Source: Podospora comata
Lineage: Eukaryota; Ascomycota; Sordariomycetes; Sordariales; Podosporaceae
Direction: 5' to 3'
Assembly (NCBI GenBank): GCA_017354895.1
Contig: CP071498.1
Coordinates: 3,968,001-4,032,000 of the forward strand
DNA length: 64,000 nt
Part shown: piece by piece, positions 1 to 11,635 of the stretch
How the letters are laid out: every line of letters starts with the position of its first letter
Position numbering within the stretch: the first letter of the stretch is position 1
Notes under the pieces: generated by a model
Told to the model about the DNA's origin: nothing
The model's input: only the letters and a program-made list of their open reading frames with translations
The model's database searches: none
Translations under genes and position numbers: made by a program

Positions 1-318
1 CCTCGAGGAGGATGACGAGTTTGAGGACTTCCCTGTCGATGGTACAACCCCCTTTCTTGCTGCCATATCCACAACAGGACAACTAATCCGGGTCATGGGA
101 AAACAGACTGGCAAGCGGATGACACAGAAGCCACCCAGAACCAGCAGCCACAGCATCTCTGGGAGGAGTCCTGGGACGACGATGACACGACAGATGATTT
201 TTCCAACCAACTCAAGTACGCGTTTTTTCCTACAGCCTCACGATGCAATGGAACTAATACGAAACAACCAAACAGGGAGGAGCTTAAAAGGGTCGAGGCG
301 TCCAAGAACAAACGGTGA
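1..318 (+). CDS. sem1: 26S proteasome subunit Sem1/Dss1 (5' end outside window)
   Basis: Partial gene; the start codon lies before base 1. Three exons are visible: up to 41, 107-215 and 276-318, with introns 42-106 and 216-275. The second and third exons give the hallmark acidic/aromatic segment (LWEESWDDDDTTDDFSNQLK) followed by the basic KEELKRVEASKNKR end and a TGA stop. Sem1/Dss1 is a very small acidic, largely disordered protein. It is a lid subunit of the 26S proteasome and also joins the TREX-2 mRNA export complex and BRCA2-type repair complexes. The reading frame stays coherent across both junctions, which supports the introns. It converges on pgk1. Identification is by motif and is strong; only the N-terminal residues are missing. 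Confidence 0.9.
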
Positions 319-642
319 TTCGATTTGGCGAGCAAACACCGAGTCATCAAGGGGAAGGGACATCGAGAAAATATGATTATGATTATTGTCACATAAATAT
401 GAAGGCCATTTCATGTTCGACGCGCCACTCTCATGGACATTAGAGGTACGCCCAAGGAAATAGACAAAGGACAGGAAATACACCAGCCACGCCGCGTGAC
501 GTCAGGGCCTGGTTGATACAAACTAATAAACTTCCGTCTTGCCAAAAGAAATGCTCAGTTGCTCTATCTAGGTATTGCGATTCAGGTATTTGCGAAACTA
601 AAGACTACAGAAACTCCGTAATTTTCCCACACGGCCCATGAT
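319..642. other. intergenic, convergent sem1/pgk1 3' ends
   Basis: About 320 bp between two convergent stop codons. It must hold both 3' untranslated regions. I see no open frame with family resemblance and no clear terminator motif. Confidence 0.6.
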
Positions 643-2021
643 CTACTTGCGCTCGCTCAGCGCCGTGACACCGGGCAGCTCCTTGCCCTCGAGAAGCTCC
701 AAGCTGGCACCACCACCAGTGGAGACGTGGCTGAGCTTGTCCTCGACACCATACTTGGCCGCAACAGTGGCGGTGTCACCACCACCAATGATGACGACCT
801 TGCCGTTCTGGGCAGCGTCTACCGCAGCATCAAGGGTAGCCTTGGTGCCGTTGGCAAACTTGTCGAACTCGAACACGCCAGCGGGGCCGTTCCAGAGGAT
901 GGTCTGGGCCTCATCGATGGCCTGCTTGTAGAGCTTGACGGACTCCTCGCCGCAGTCAAGACCCATCCAGCCATCGGGGATACCCTCAGAGTCGGTAGCC
1001 TTGCCAGTGTTGGCGTCCTTGTCAAACTTGTCGGCAGTGATGTAGTCGACGGGGAGGACAACCTTGACGTTGTTCTTCTTGGCCTTCTCCATCAGGTCAC
1101 CAACAGTCTTGGAGCCAGCCTCGTCAAAGAGGGAGTTGCCAATGGGGACATTGTAGAGGGTCTTCTTGAAGGTGAAAGCCATGCCACCGCACACAATGAG
1201 TGTGTTGACCTTCTCGAGGAGGTTGTCGATGAGCTGGATCTTGTCAGAGACCTTGGCACCACCAAGGATGGCGAGGAATGGTCTCTTGGGGTTCTCGAGA
1301 GCCTGGGCAAAGTAGTCAAGCTCCTTCTTCATGAGGAAACCGGCAGCCTTTTGGGGAAGGTCGACGCCAACCATGGAGGAGTGGGCGCGATGGGCAGTGC
1401 CGAAGGCATCGTCTGATGGCCGTTAGCAATCAGATCATGTAGAGCAGTCAGGATAGTTCAACTTACTGACGTAGATGTCACCGAGCTTGGTGAGCCCCTT
1501 GCGGAACTCGTCAACCTTGGCCTTGTCGGCCTTGACCTTGTTGCCCTCGGCATCGACACCCTTGCCCTCCTCCTCAACGTGGAAGCGGAGGTTCTCAAGA
1601 AGGACAACGTCTCCGTTATCGGCCTTGTTGACAATCTCCTCCACCTCGGGACCAACGCAGTCGGGGGCGAAGGTGACCTTCTTGCCGAGCTGCTTCTCAA
1701 GCTCGGGGAGGACGGGCTTCAGGGAGTACTTGGGGTTGACCTGGCCGTTGGGGCGGCCGAGATGGGACATGAGGATGACGGCCTTGGCGCCATGGTCGAC
1801 GGCATACTTGATGGTGGGGATGGCACCGACGATACGCTGGGGGTTGGTGACGTTCTTGTCGGCGTCAAGGGGGACGTTGAAGTCGACCTGAGATGAGAAG
1901 CCAATGGTTAGTTTACAGATCGGATGGTCGGGATCTCAGGGAGCCAAAGACATACGCGGATGAGGACGCGCTTGCCCTTGAGGTCGACGTCCTCGATGGA
2001 GAGCTTGTTGGCGAGAGACAT
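643..2021 (-). CDS. pgk1: phosphoglycerate kinase
   Basis: Glycolytic enzyme that transfers phosphate from 1,3-bisphosphoglycerate to ADP in the cytosol. Three exons on the minus strand: 2021-1956, 1887-1467 and 1412-643, with introns of 68 and 54 bp, giving 418 aa, the normal fungal length. The N-terminal domain shows the substrate-loop sequence DFNVPLD and SHLGRPNGQ. Near the middle is [14 protein letters not shown]. The junction rebuilds [15 protein letters not shown]. The C-terminal nucleotide domain has [28 protein letters not shown] and the glycine-rich [14 protein letters not shown] with [13 protein letters not shown]. Codons are strongly C-ending (GTC, GAC, AAG, AAC), as expected for a highly expressed gene. 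The start at 2021 is the first ATG and fits the family N-terminus ([20 protein letters not shown]). Confidence 0.98.
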
Positions 2022-2914
2022 GTTGACTAGCAATTGACGAACTGACAGTCTATGGGAGAGTGGATAGAGTGGGCGATGATGCTTATCACGGAGACTTCAA
2101 GAAACAAACGAAAAAAAGACGCAGGCAGGTGAGAGCTGGGCTGATGTTCCAAGACCGGGGTGCCGGGTGGGAGACGGGCAAAGCTGGAGGGGTAGAGGGG
2201 TAAAAAGCTAGGTGTGGGGTCATGCTAGAGCTGGTTGTGACGTCGACGGTTGGTTGGCTGTCTTTTGCCCATCCGGTCTCGCTTCCGCCTTTTACTCCTT
2301 CAATAGACGGAAATTGTTGAAGCAATGGAAAGCTCGAGCTTCACAAAATGACAACTGCCTTAGTTAACGGTTGCGAAGGGGAAAAGAGAGACCTGGATGA
2401 CTGTTCTTGATGGGCACCTCATACCCGCCAGGGTCAAACGCTCCTTAGGATATCCGGTTTTCCTGCTTACACCGTGATGCCTCATGATGTGCAGATGTCC
2501 GGTTCTACACAGCCAATTCGTTTGCTGTCAGCCGAAGCTTCTCACTGCGGGTGAACAGACCAAGGCTAGCAGTGCTTCGTCAACTTCAGTGCCGGATATA
2601 AGCTGAACTGGATTCATAAACCATGTCAAAACAGACCATCTATAAAGCCAGAAACGAGAGGTCTAATAAGGTCCTCAACTCCGTGCGCCGCCGGCCATGG
2701 CAAAGTATACCGCCAAGCCGATCCCAACGTCATCCCATGTATGTCCCAACCCATGCAGAAAGATGCTGTGATGTAAGAGAAAAGTAGAAACAAACCCCCT
2801 TATACCAATTCCCTACACGTAATACAATCTGGTGCTGTCGTCTCGTGTTCCGTCCGTTAGTGTATCCTGGATGTCTTGTAGCAGTCATGATAGTGGCCGC
2901 CGTCGTCGTCGTAA
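2022..2914 (-). promoter_or_regulatory. pgk1 upstream region
   Basis: Stretch between the pgk1 start and the 3' end of the Mpv17-family gene, so it holds the pgk1 promoter and that gene's 3' UTR. On the coding (minus) strand, 2157-2204 is a pyrimidine-rich tract, a feature common just upstream of strongly expressed fungal housekeeping genes. No TATA element or other gene is evident. Assignment as promoter is by position. Confidence 0.45.
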
Positions 2915-3763
2915 TCATCTCGGCAGGCTCTCCAGTTCCGTATTATTCGGCTTGCTTGCCGGCTGCACATTCTCGGCAGCATTTGTCAGAGACAGATACG
3001 CAGTCCAGGCGATACCAACCGTGGATACGAAAGGCTGTTGACAACATTAGCTAACTCCCCACAAACACAAGGTAGACTACAGTCAACTTACGAGCTGGAA
3101 CTGCACCGGCATCAACCGAAAGTTGACAACCTGCACCGCAGGCCACAAAATGTAGTTCGCCTTCAACGTAGGAAAGTACATGTCCTTCATCTTCTGGGAG
3201 ACCCCCTTGGTACCGCCACCCTCGGCCAGTGTCATGGCCGTGAAGAAGGCCGCCACGCCAAACGGCGCAAAGACCAGCTGATCACACGCCACCCGCTTCA
3301 TCGCCGGAACAAATGCGCTGGCTTTGGTCAAAGGAAACGTGCTCTCGAGAAACTTGAACCACCGAAATTGTACGGGTGCCATGCAGAAGCCGTAGGCCAT
3401 AAAGCGGGTCAAGCGCTCAAAGTCGAAGGGGGGCGGGAGGGCTTTGGAGTCGGGGATGAGGTCGCGGTCGCTCAGGGGGTTCTTGCGGTCGAGTTCGTGG
3501 ATTTCGATGGCAGCCGCGTCTTCTCGAGCGTCGAGGCCATAGGGGTGCTTGCGAACAGCGCGCTGACGAATCGCCGTGATGGACTGGGCGACCGTATCAG
3601 CTATGCCACCCAGGATGGCGTTGCTCACCATCATGGTGAGAACTTGAAACAAAACTGTCAGCATGTTTTTAAAGGAGCCATCAGGATGATGGAAGAATCA
3701 CGTACTCGGTCGTTCCTCGTAGTAGCCATTAAAACGGCTGGTAAGTCGTGCGAAGAGAGCCAT
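2915..3763 (-). CDS. Mpv17/PMP22-family integral membrane protein
   Basis: Three exons on the minus strand: 3763-3706, 3642-3092 and 3034-2915, with introns of 63 and 57 bp, giving 242 aa. The start (MALFARLTSRFNGYYEERP) matches the family's first helix entry, where a short N-terminal domain leads to the first conserved block (SNAILGGIADTVAQS). Later blocks are PPPFDFERLTRFMAYGFCMA with VQFRWFKFLE, then the loop with MKRVACDQLVFAPFG, and the C-terminal signature with NYILWPAVQVVNFRLMPVQF running across the last junction into VGIAWTAYLS. Family members sit in the inner mitochondrial or peroxisomal membrane, about four helices, and are proposed channels (Mpv17, Sym1, Pxmp2, and the Neurospora Woronin sorting complex protein). 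The sequence alone does not tell me which of these it is. Confidence 0.9.
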
Positions 3764-4624
3764 CTCGATACAGAAGATGATTGTGTGTAGTAAAGGCTGG
3801 TGGTTGAGGCATTCCAGTCAGTGATTATTCGACACATGCAATGATAAAGACAAGACGCCGAAAAATGCAGGTGCCAAGACAGAACAAATCGATGTCGCCA
3901 ATGCTGAAGCCGTTGATGCTAATAGATAGTGGCATGGACCCGCGACACAGCACTCAGGTGCCGCCAAGAAACCCCAACAGGGTGAAAGAAAGGGATACTT
4001 ACCACTGTCCCATAGATGAATCTAGAGTTGAGGGAGCGAAGCCAGCGCCTACGATTTAGTTCCCAAGTCATCTCGGAAGAAGAAGTAGTTGTAGTAGTCC
4101 ATCCAACGGGGTCGCTGATGATATCAGATGCAAAAAGGGACGCTTCAAGATTCATTGTGCCCTGTTCCCGTCTGTTGGCCAGCGGGCCAAGCCAGCGCCC
4201 AGTGCACCTCTATGACGACACTGGGTGGCACAGGGGACGCCCCCCAAGTCTGCTGGCTGCTAGCTTATCTCCAGCGGGCGATAAGGACGGGAAGTGTCTT
4301 GCTGCCTGTCCACAGATTTGACTTCCAGCGTGTGAGGTGAGTTCAAGCAAGCAATGAACGATGACTATAGGTATCTCGGGTGCAAGCCCATTCAGCAAAT
4401 CAACTAGGCATGGGATGTGAAAATATTTATTTCTCGTCAAAGATCTAGACCCCTACCCCCCCACGCACCCGACCGTCTGTCACTTTAGCCGCAGCTCAAT
4501 TCAGCCCCGTCCCGCCTCACCACCACTCCACTGTTTACATTGAGGCTACACCACATTCATCACCCCAAACATCGGCACCAAGATTAACCTCCCGTCAAGA
4601 TATTACTTCCGCATCTCGCCTCGC
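3764..4624. other. intergenic, no gene seen
   Basis: About 860 bp upstream of the Mpv17-family gene and downstream of the laccase gene. Several short open frames occur on both strands, but none resembles a family and none has clean splice extensions. It should contain the Mpv17 gene promoter and the laccase 3' UTR. Confidence 0.5.
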
Positions 4625-6382
4625 TCAATCCGTCGTCTCCAGGCCGCTCGAACCCCAGTTCTGACAAACTCTTCTCATCTCCGCATCCTCGCCACTTCCA
4701 TAGACGCCCTGAATCGAGCTAGGGCTCCCTTCCACCAAAGTGAGGGCAAACCCCTGATGTATATGCCACTGGATATGGCAGTGGAGTAACCAACTGCCCG
4801 GGTTGTCTGTCTGGAACGCCAACACCACATACCCGCTCTGCGGTAGATTGAACGTGTCCCTCCTCGGCGGACTCTCCAGCTCCAGGCTCGTCAGGAGCTC
4901 CACATATGGCCCTGTTCCTCTGGCTAGAACATACGTGTCATGGCCATGAAGATGCAGAGGGTGAGGCAGTGGAGCAAGTGACTCGACGATGAGATACACC
5001 CATGACGAGGGAGCCAAAGATGTCAGGTCGGTGGGATTGAAGTCGGCTGTGAGGTTCACAGCCGCGGTATCAATAACTTGCTTCACAACGGGATTGTTCT
5101 TGGGCGGGCGGTACGGCTCAGAACCGCCTACTCGCCATCTCACTGCGTAGTTGTCGCCCTGGCTGGGGAGGAGCACTGCGTTAAAGTTCTGAGTGAGGGC
5201 AGATGGGCCGACCGAATGAGTAATATGAGGCACCAAGTTGGAGAGGTCTTCGTCCGCGCAAGTGTCGAGCATCAACCACGAGGTACTTGTTGGGTCGCCT
5301 GTGACGGGGGTATCGGATTCGTACCGGACAATGGCCCGAATATCAGTTGACATGAGGTTGATGGCGAAACAGCTCGTCATGGGAACACCTCGAGCCCAGT
5401 ACGCAACGTCAGGAGACTGGTCGGCTTCGATGATGACATCGTAGCGCTGGCCGATGGCGATGAGGAGTGTATCGGTTTCGAAAGGCTGGATGGGGATGAA
5501 ATCCATGGCTACCACGGTCATGCGGTGCTGGTCGACTGCGAAGCGAAAGATCATCTCTGAGCCGGTGTTGACGAGGCGCAAAAGGTGCTTCTTTCCAGGA
5601 GTAAAGGTGAACTCAGCACGGCTGCCGGTGCCGGTCAAGTATGCGTTCTTGCCATTCATCAGACCATTCACAGCAACCGGGGGGATGCCGATGAGGCTGG
5701 TCAGGGGTTCGTCTGCCAGATCAAAGACTGATTCGTGATAGTGATCGGTGATGAGCAGAGGCCCGAGGTCAATATCCCAGTTGGCCGTGGTAGGCCCGTG
5801 GATCACAATGGCTCCAAGCAACCCATCGCCATATTGCAACGAATAGTGGGAGTGGTACCAGCTGGAGCCGTGCTGGGTGGCTTTGAAGCGGTAGGTGTGG
5901 CAGTCACCTGGCGCAATAGGGCATTCGGTCTGAGAGACAGCACCATCGGCATGGTTGGTGTTCAAATGACGCACGCCGTGAAAGTGTATGCTGGTCCCGT
6001 TCTGGAACAAGTTGTTGCAGACTTCGACTTGGACGCTGTCGCCCCAGTTTGCTTCAATGGTAGGTCCTGGATACTGTCCGTTGACAACCATCATGACTTT
6101 CTCGACTCCATCTGGCGCAAGGGTTGCCAGGCCGACATCAAACGAGTACTGCTCTTGTCAACAAAAGTATCGAGACAGTTCCAAGTATTGTTGACTTACA
6201 GAGCGGGTCACGCCTGTGTCAGGCCATGTATTAGTCATGTCGTCGTCGATGCTAAAGTCACCCCAACAGTTCCTCGCGGTCGGGCCATTCGCGCAACTCT
6301 GTCTCTTGGTGTGCTCGAGAGGGACAGCAGCCGTCCAAGTGGCCCAGCCGAGGAAGGTTCCGAAAAAGAAGCTGAACCTCAT
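4625..6382 (-). CDS. secreted laccase (multicopper oxidase)
   Basis: Secreted phenol oxidase that reduces O2 to water with four copper ions. Two exons: 6382-6200 and 6148-4625 with a 51-bp intron; 568 aa. The start at 6382 gives a clean signal peptide (MRFSFFFGTFLGWATWTAAV) followed by a Lys-Arg Kex2-type site; an in-frame ATG at 6406 would spoil it. All four copper motifs are present: HFHGVRH (from about residue 116), WYHSH (about 159-163), HPLHLHGHD (about 457) and HCHIQWHIHQGF (about 517-528). The cysteine about 518 is the type 1 ligand and its axial position is Phe, a substitution linked to higher redox potential. The C-terminus ends in SSGLETTD, close to the DSGL-type processed tail of ascomycete laccases. 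It stands alone, without a neighbouring pigment synthase. Confidence 0.95.
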
Positions 6383-8469
6383 CTTGTTCAGTTCTGCAGA
6401 TTTCAAGGCTTGGTGTTGTTGACCCGCAGCTTGAAGACGAATAAACTATCCATCGTCGCCCTTTTATTTTCAGACCGTCCTACACAAGTCTAGGTAGCTG
6501 CTCAACTTTGACAGTAATGATGTCGTCGTGCAGCCCGAACCACAAGTCCAAACGATAAGGCACAGTCTGTAGAGAGCTCAAAGGCATGACTTCTACGCAA
6601 CTGTACAGCATCTGGTTGTATTTCACGGCTCCCAGGGCACAGACAACCCCTTCTCGGTCTTGGCTCCGGCCGAAGTGGTTGAGTCTTCTTTCAGCTGTAC
6701 GACAGAGAAAGAAAGAAGCCGTTTCTGATTGCAACTCTGAATGGTAGCCTTCGCGATGCCTTTTTCAGCACTATTTAGCTGAGGGCTCGTGGTGTTGCCT
6801 CGCTCAGGGCAGTGATCTACAGACGGGAGAGAAAGTGTAACACTTTATTGGCTAGAGCCATTCGCCGAGACGGGCTGTCAAATCTGCACAGACGGCCATG
6901 AAAACCTGTTTCTGCTGCCGCCTTTACCAAAAATGATCCCTCCATCCCACTTAACAGTATGAATTCAAAAGGGTAAGGTGGTAGTGAAAAGGGAATGGAG
7001 GCACGTGGCGAGGCAGAGAGCATGAGAAGTAGCTGTAAGTATGCCGCCCTTCGGGGGGGTTGCAGAAACCGAAGCCGATGGCGATTATCCGTGCCGAATC
7101 TTCGGGACCAGCTTCAGATTGAGCATAGGAAACGCCACAAATGCTATACTGATCATCAGTGAGCAAAGTCCACTGATAATGCGTCGATAATGGCTAACGG
7201 GATGTATCTTGTACGTTTCTCAACTCTCTATCTCATAAAGATGTGATTCCCACAATATCTGTGGTAGAACTGTTTTTCACAAGGGAAAATGAAACACAAG
7301 CATTGCTTTCAAACGCAACAAGCTTGCTTTTAAGCCCGTCATTCGTTTGGTGATTGTTGGCGAAAATCATCTCATCGACTCACCTAAACCTCCATCAATA
7401 GGTAAAGTACTCAACAGTAGATACCTACAAGCCAAGTCACTCACAACTTATTAGAGAAAGATATGACGATCGCTATCTACTTGACTTTCGTCCACACTTA
7501 TAGCTGGGTGACCTTCTAAGAGATAATGCGGTTAGGGTTACCCCTGAGCCCCTATTCCGCCCTTTTATTTCCTCAAGAACCCCCACCCACCACACCGTGG
7601 TCACACCGTCCCCACCCCGCCCCATCTCACCGAACCCAGCAAACGCCCATCTCATAATTTTCGAAGAATCCCATTCCCTTCTGACAAACATCCTTATCAT
7701 CGTTGGTCGTAAACCCCCAAAATGCCGTCATCTGCCTTTACAACCTCGAGAAGTGTCCTGCATCCGTGATTGGCTGCTTCGCCATCGCTCCTAAAAGCAC
7801 GCCATACCCCTGTTGGTCATCTCGCCTGGACGTCTGGGTCATCCCCACAGCTGTGGTGAAACCTGACCCGTCTTGCGGACGGGAGTTTCGACGTCTGGGT
7901 TTTGGGTTTTGAGGGATGAAAGAACATTCGGAGCTTTGCCGTTGGATTCTCCCCTCCAAGGATTCATCAGTATCCAAGCCAAGCGGTAGGGGTGGGAATG
8001 ATAACTGGCGTATAGACACGCACATACACACCGATGTTGGTTGGGTCTCCTCTTGGGGCGTTATTTCATTGAATGGGCACACATACGCGCACACACTTCA
8101 CCACCCGGTGGCAGAGAGATAACCCCCGCGGCGCGCCGTATCGGTCCCGCGCCCGCCGCTTGTCTCAAATTACGCCTTGGGATGGTTCCGATGAGATCAG
8201 GATCGGGCACCGGCATTACACCAGTCGATGATGCAGATGACTGGGCCGAAGACTGGCACCAGCCTGGCGGTGGTGGTGGTGGTGCCAATGGTGGTGCCAA
8301 TGGTGTCAGTGAGGAGGCAGGTGGTGCTATAAGGTATGTGTGTACTTTTGTATCCCGCCTTCCCCTCTCATGGTGTTATCTTTCTTTTTTTCTTTTGGCT
8401 GGTTTTAGTTTTTGTTTTCATCAACCCAGTGGGATGACTGGAATGTGAGTTTGAGACTTTACACACACA
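6383..8469. other. 2.1-kb divergent intergenic region
   Basis: Region between the laccase start (minus) and the MFS permease start (plus), so it holds both promoters. A possible small coding segment lies at 8182-8330 (starting MVPMRSGSGTG and containing DDADDWAEDWHQPGG with a Gly/Asn-rich tail), followed by good splice signals (GTATGTG at 8334, ...CCCAG at about 8430). Its codons read on only a few residues before a stop, so I do not call it as a gene. Nothing else is recognisable. Confidence 0.4.
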
Positions 8470-10560
8470 ATGCCGTTAAAGCAACAGTCGCTATACGCCA
8501 CCTTTGGCACTTCATCCACTGGAGGCCAGAATAATAACAATAATCGAGTCGAGCTAACGGCCGGGGCAAGACTGCGAGACTGGACAGCAAGATCAAACAC
8601 GGACGAGGACGATGATGCCAGATCTCAATATGGCTCCGAGATTAGCAAAGAGGACGCAGATGTCACCACGGCCTTGATACTCACCGAGGGCGGCCCCCTC
8701 GGCGAGCCAGAGCCAAAAAGGGGACGGTTTTGGTTTTCACCCCCTGGAGGCAAGGGGGAGGAAACGGATCTTGATGCCATCGCCACGCAACGAAGTGTTT
8801 TTGACGACCCTGACCTGGCGGGACAATATCAACCACAACCAGACTGGTATGCTGTTTCTGCCCGCTTACATATCCTCGTTTTCGAGCTGGCCCTGACAGT
8901 AATCAAAGGGAAAACATCCACCGCTTCGACCCGTCAGCAAGATGGACATGGGGCGAGGAGCGAGCACTGATCCGCAAAGTCGACTTCAAAATCATGCTCT
9001 GGACCTGCCTCATGTTCTGCGCCCTGGAGATGGACAGAGCCAACATTCGACAAGCTGTCACGGACGACCTGCTGCCTGAGCTTGGACTAACCACCAACGA
9101 CTACAACCTCGGCAATTCGCTCTTTGCCTTTTCGTTTCTGTGTGCCGAGGTTCCATCGCAGTTGATCAGCAAGTACCTGGGCTGTGATATCTGGATACCG
9201 CTGCAGATGGTGCTCTGGTCGCTGGTGGCGTCAAGTCAGTTTACGTTGAGCGGAAGGTTTGGGTATCTGGCGTCGAGGGTGTTGTTGGGAATGCTCCAGG
9301 GAGGGTTTATACCGACTGTGGTGCTTTACCTGTCGTATTTTTACAAGGCGAACGAGCTGACGATACGGATGGGGTTCTTTTGGACATCGATGGTGTTTGC
9401 GGATATTTTTGCGGCGCTGTCAGCTTTTGGGTTGTTGCATATGCGTGGTGTTGGGGGATATTCGGGGTGGAGGTGGCTCTTTTTGATCGAGGTGAGTGTC
9501 GAGTCATGTGGAAGTCCCCTACAACTAATTACCCGTACTGACTCTCGGGTTCAGGGAATGGTGACACTTGTCTTTGGAATCCTGTCCTTTGGTCTCATGC
9601 CGGCTGGCCCGACGCAGACTGCTGGTTGGCTCAGGGGTGAAAAGGGGTGGTTTACACCGAGGTATGCTCTTCCAGTAGATAATGGTCTCGAGATAACCGC
9701 TAACAAAAGAAAAAAAATAAAAGGGAGGAATTTATCCTCGTTAATCGTATTATCCGTGACGACCCTTCTAAGGGAGGCATGCACAACCGGGAACCAGTAT
9801 CCCCAAGGCTCCTCCTGAAGAGTCTGCTTGATTTTGACTTGTGGCCGATATATCTGATTGGTCTCTTCAATCATGTACCCTATGCCACGCCAACCAGCTA
9901 TCTGACGTTGTCGCTCAAAGGGATGGGGTTCTCGACATTCCAAACCAATCTGCTGGTGATTCCGTCGCAGGTGCTCCATAGTAGGTCTAGAAGGACTCTG
10001 ACGGTGATTGGAACATTGTGCTAACAGAGTTGACAGTCGTAAACATGATAATCCTGACCTATGTCAGTGAATTCACTGGTCAAATGTCACTGACTGCCAT
10101 CATACCTCAGTTTTGGGCAATCCCCTTCCTGGTCTTTTTACGGTTCGTAGACACCACCACAGTGTCCAAATGGACGGTCTGGTTGGTCATGACCTTCTTC
10201 CTAGGATCACCATATTCGCACCCCATCCAGGTCGGATGGATCTCTCGCAATGCCAACACTGTCCGCAGTCGTGCTGTGGGCAGTGCTGTGTACAACATGT
10301 GCGTCCAGGGCGGCAGTATTATCGGGGCTAATATCTACCGCGAAGACGATGCGCCACACTACACTCGCGGCAACACGGTACTGCTGTCGATACTGGCCTT
10401 CAATATCGTTCTCTATTTATCAACCAAGGCATACTATGTATGGCGGAACCGAAGCCGAGAGGAGGTCTGGAATGCCATGTCAGAGAGTGAGCGGGAGAAG
10501 TACCTGGCAGAGAACTGGGATGCCGGAAACAAGCGGTTAGATTTCAGATTTGCATCTTAA
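8470..10560 (+). CDS. MFS permease of the Dal5/allantoate (ACS) type
   Basis: Proton-linked carrier of organic anions or vitamins; relatives move allantoate, nicotinate, biotin and similar compounds across the plasma membrane. Five exons: 8470-8846, 8909-9491, 9555-9661, 9724-9980 and 10037-10560; 615 aa. An unusually long hydrophilic N-terminus (about 125 residues, acidic, Asn-rich) leads into the family entry [18 protein letters not shown] and the first helix ([20 protein letters not shown]). Further hallmarks are [47 protein letters not shown], the central loop with PKG-like [10 protein letters not shown], and the C-terminal [19 protein letters not shown] with [20 protein letters not shown]. 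About 12 helices are expected. The start is the first ATG in frame. A spliced upstream exon cannot be ruled out. The substrate cannot be read from sequence. Confidence 0.9.
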
Positions 10561-10881
10561 GCAGACACTGCCCATGGCTTTTTCATCAATCAACCAATTG
10601 AGGAACTGGAATGTGACAGAGATGCATGTGGGGGACTCCCTGGAGTGTGTGTGAGCCTGGCCTGACGAGGCGGTGCCATGGCGGGGTATCTTTACCGGAC
10701 AACAAGAGGGGTGTGGCTCTATCACCTCGCTGTTCATAAATACCTGTGAATTTCCCCACGTTTTTATTTGCCCCTTCTCTCTTTCTTTCTGTCATCAAAC
10801 ACACGCCCTGGGGAAACCCACCCAATAATCACTCCCACATCGCCGTCGGCCTCGCTCGAGAGGCCACCACATACTGCAAGA
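10561..10881. other. intergenic / 5' leader of bZIP gene
   Basis: About 320 bp between the MFS stop and the first ATG of the bZIP gene. It is pyrimidine-rich near 10776-10796 (CT tracts), consistent with a fungal promoter and leader. No ATG in the bZIP reading frame occurs here. Confidence 0.4.
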
Positions 10882-11635
10882 ATGGCAGCAGCAGCATCAG
10901 CAGCAGCTGCCAGTATCCGTCTCTCCGCCATTTACTTCCAGCCCCAGTTCCAGTGATCAAGGTCTCCTGCACTTTTTGGACCCGAGCCAAGACCTTGATC
11001 ATCTGTTGTGGAACGGCTCTTTTGACACAACCTCGCAACAACTTGCTCTCGACTGTCCCCTTTTTGATATTCAATACCCACTTCCATTCCCTACCCTTCC
11101 AGTTCCCGACTTTGATATAGGAATACCCTCTCTCGGCCTGGGTGAATCAAGCGCTGCTCCCGTCACAGCAACAGCGGCAACGGCAAACCTATCTCTGTTA
11201 ACTCCGACGCCAACAATCATCACATCGTTCGAGTCTTGCCAGTCACCATCATCCTCTACCTCACCTACCTCCACAAGCACGCCTGTCTCTGCCTCGGGCA
11301 ATTTGGTCCCCGGGTTGAAGCTCCCTTCCTCCATTTCTGTTACACTTACCGGCAAGCCGAAAGGAAAGCCAGGGCGGAAGCCAACCAAGAAACGTCCTCT
11401 GCCTGAAGAAGAGGATGATGATGAAGACGAAGAGGTGCTCGTGAAGAGGGCGAGGAACAATTTGGCTGCCAAGCGCTACAGGCAGAAAAAGGTTGACCGC
11501 ATTGAGGAGTTGGAGGATGTGGTGAAGGAGGTGAAGAAGGAGAGGGATGACCTCCGCGTGGAATTGGCGAGGAGGGAGGCCGAGGTGAAGGCTCTAAGGG
11601 AGATGCTGGCAATGACAACGGGGAAGAAGGATTAG
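10882..11635 (+). CDS. bZIP transcription factor
   Basis: The reading frame that ends at 11635 encodes a Ser/Thr/Pro-rich activation region, a basic and acidic linker (GKPGRKPTKKRPLPEEEDDD), then a C-terminal basic region LVKRARNNLAAKRYRQKKVD and a leucine-zipper heptad segment (IEELEDVV...VELARREAEVKALREML). The basic region has the invariant N-x7-R spacing of DNA-contacting residues. The N-terminal part is rich in Leu/Asp (LLHFLDPSQDLDHLLW), like acidic activation motifs of Gcn4/CPC1-type factors. No ATG exists in this frame upstream of the zipper. The only upstream ATG is at 10882 in another frame, so I infer a 49-bp intron (10913-10961), joining a short Ala-rich start to SLLHFLDP. That makes a nuclear DNA-binding protein of about 230 aa. 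The start is the uncertain part. Confidence 0.75.

Noticed and set aside
727-1416. 229-codon plus-strand frame over pgk1
   Set aside because: Antisense of the highly codon-biased phosphoglycerate kinase. Val/Leu/Gly-rich translation, no family match.
8182-8447. Possible upstream exon(s) of the MFS permease with an acidic, Trp-containing start and Gly-rich stretch
   Set aside because: A 95-bp intron with good ends follows, but the next reading frame closes after a few codons unless a 43-bp second intron without a branch site is assumed. The ATG at 8470 gives a complete protein without it.
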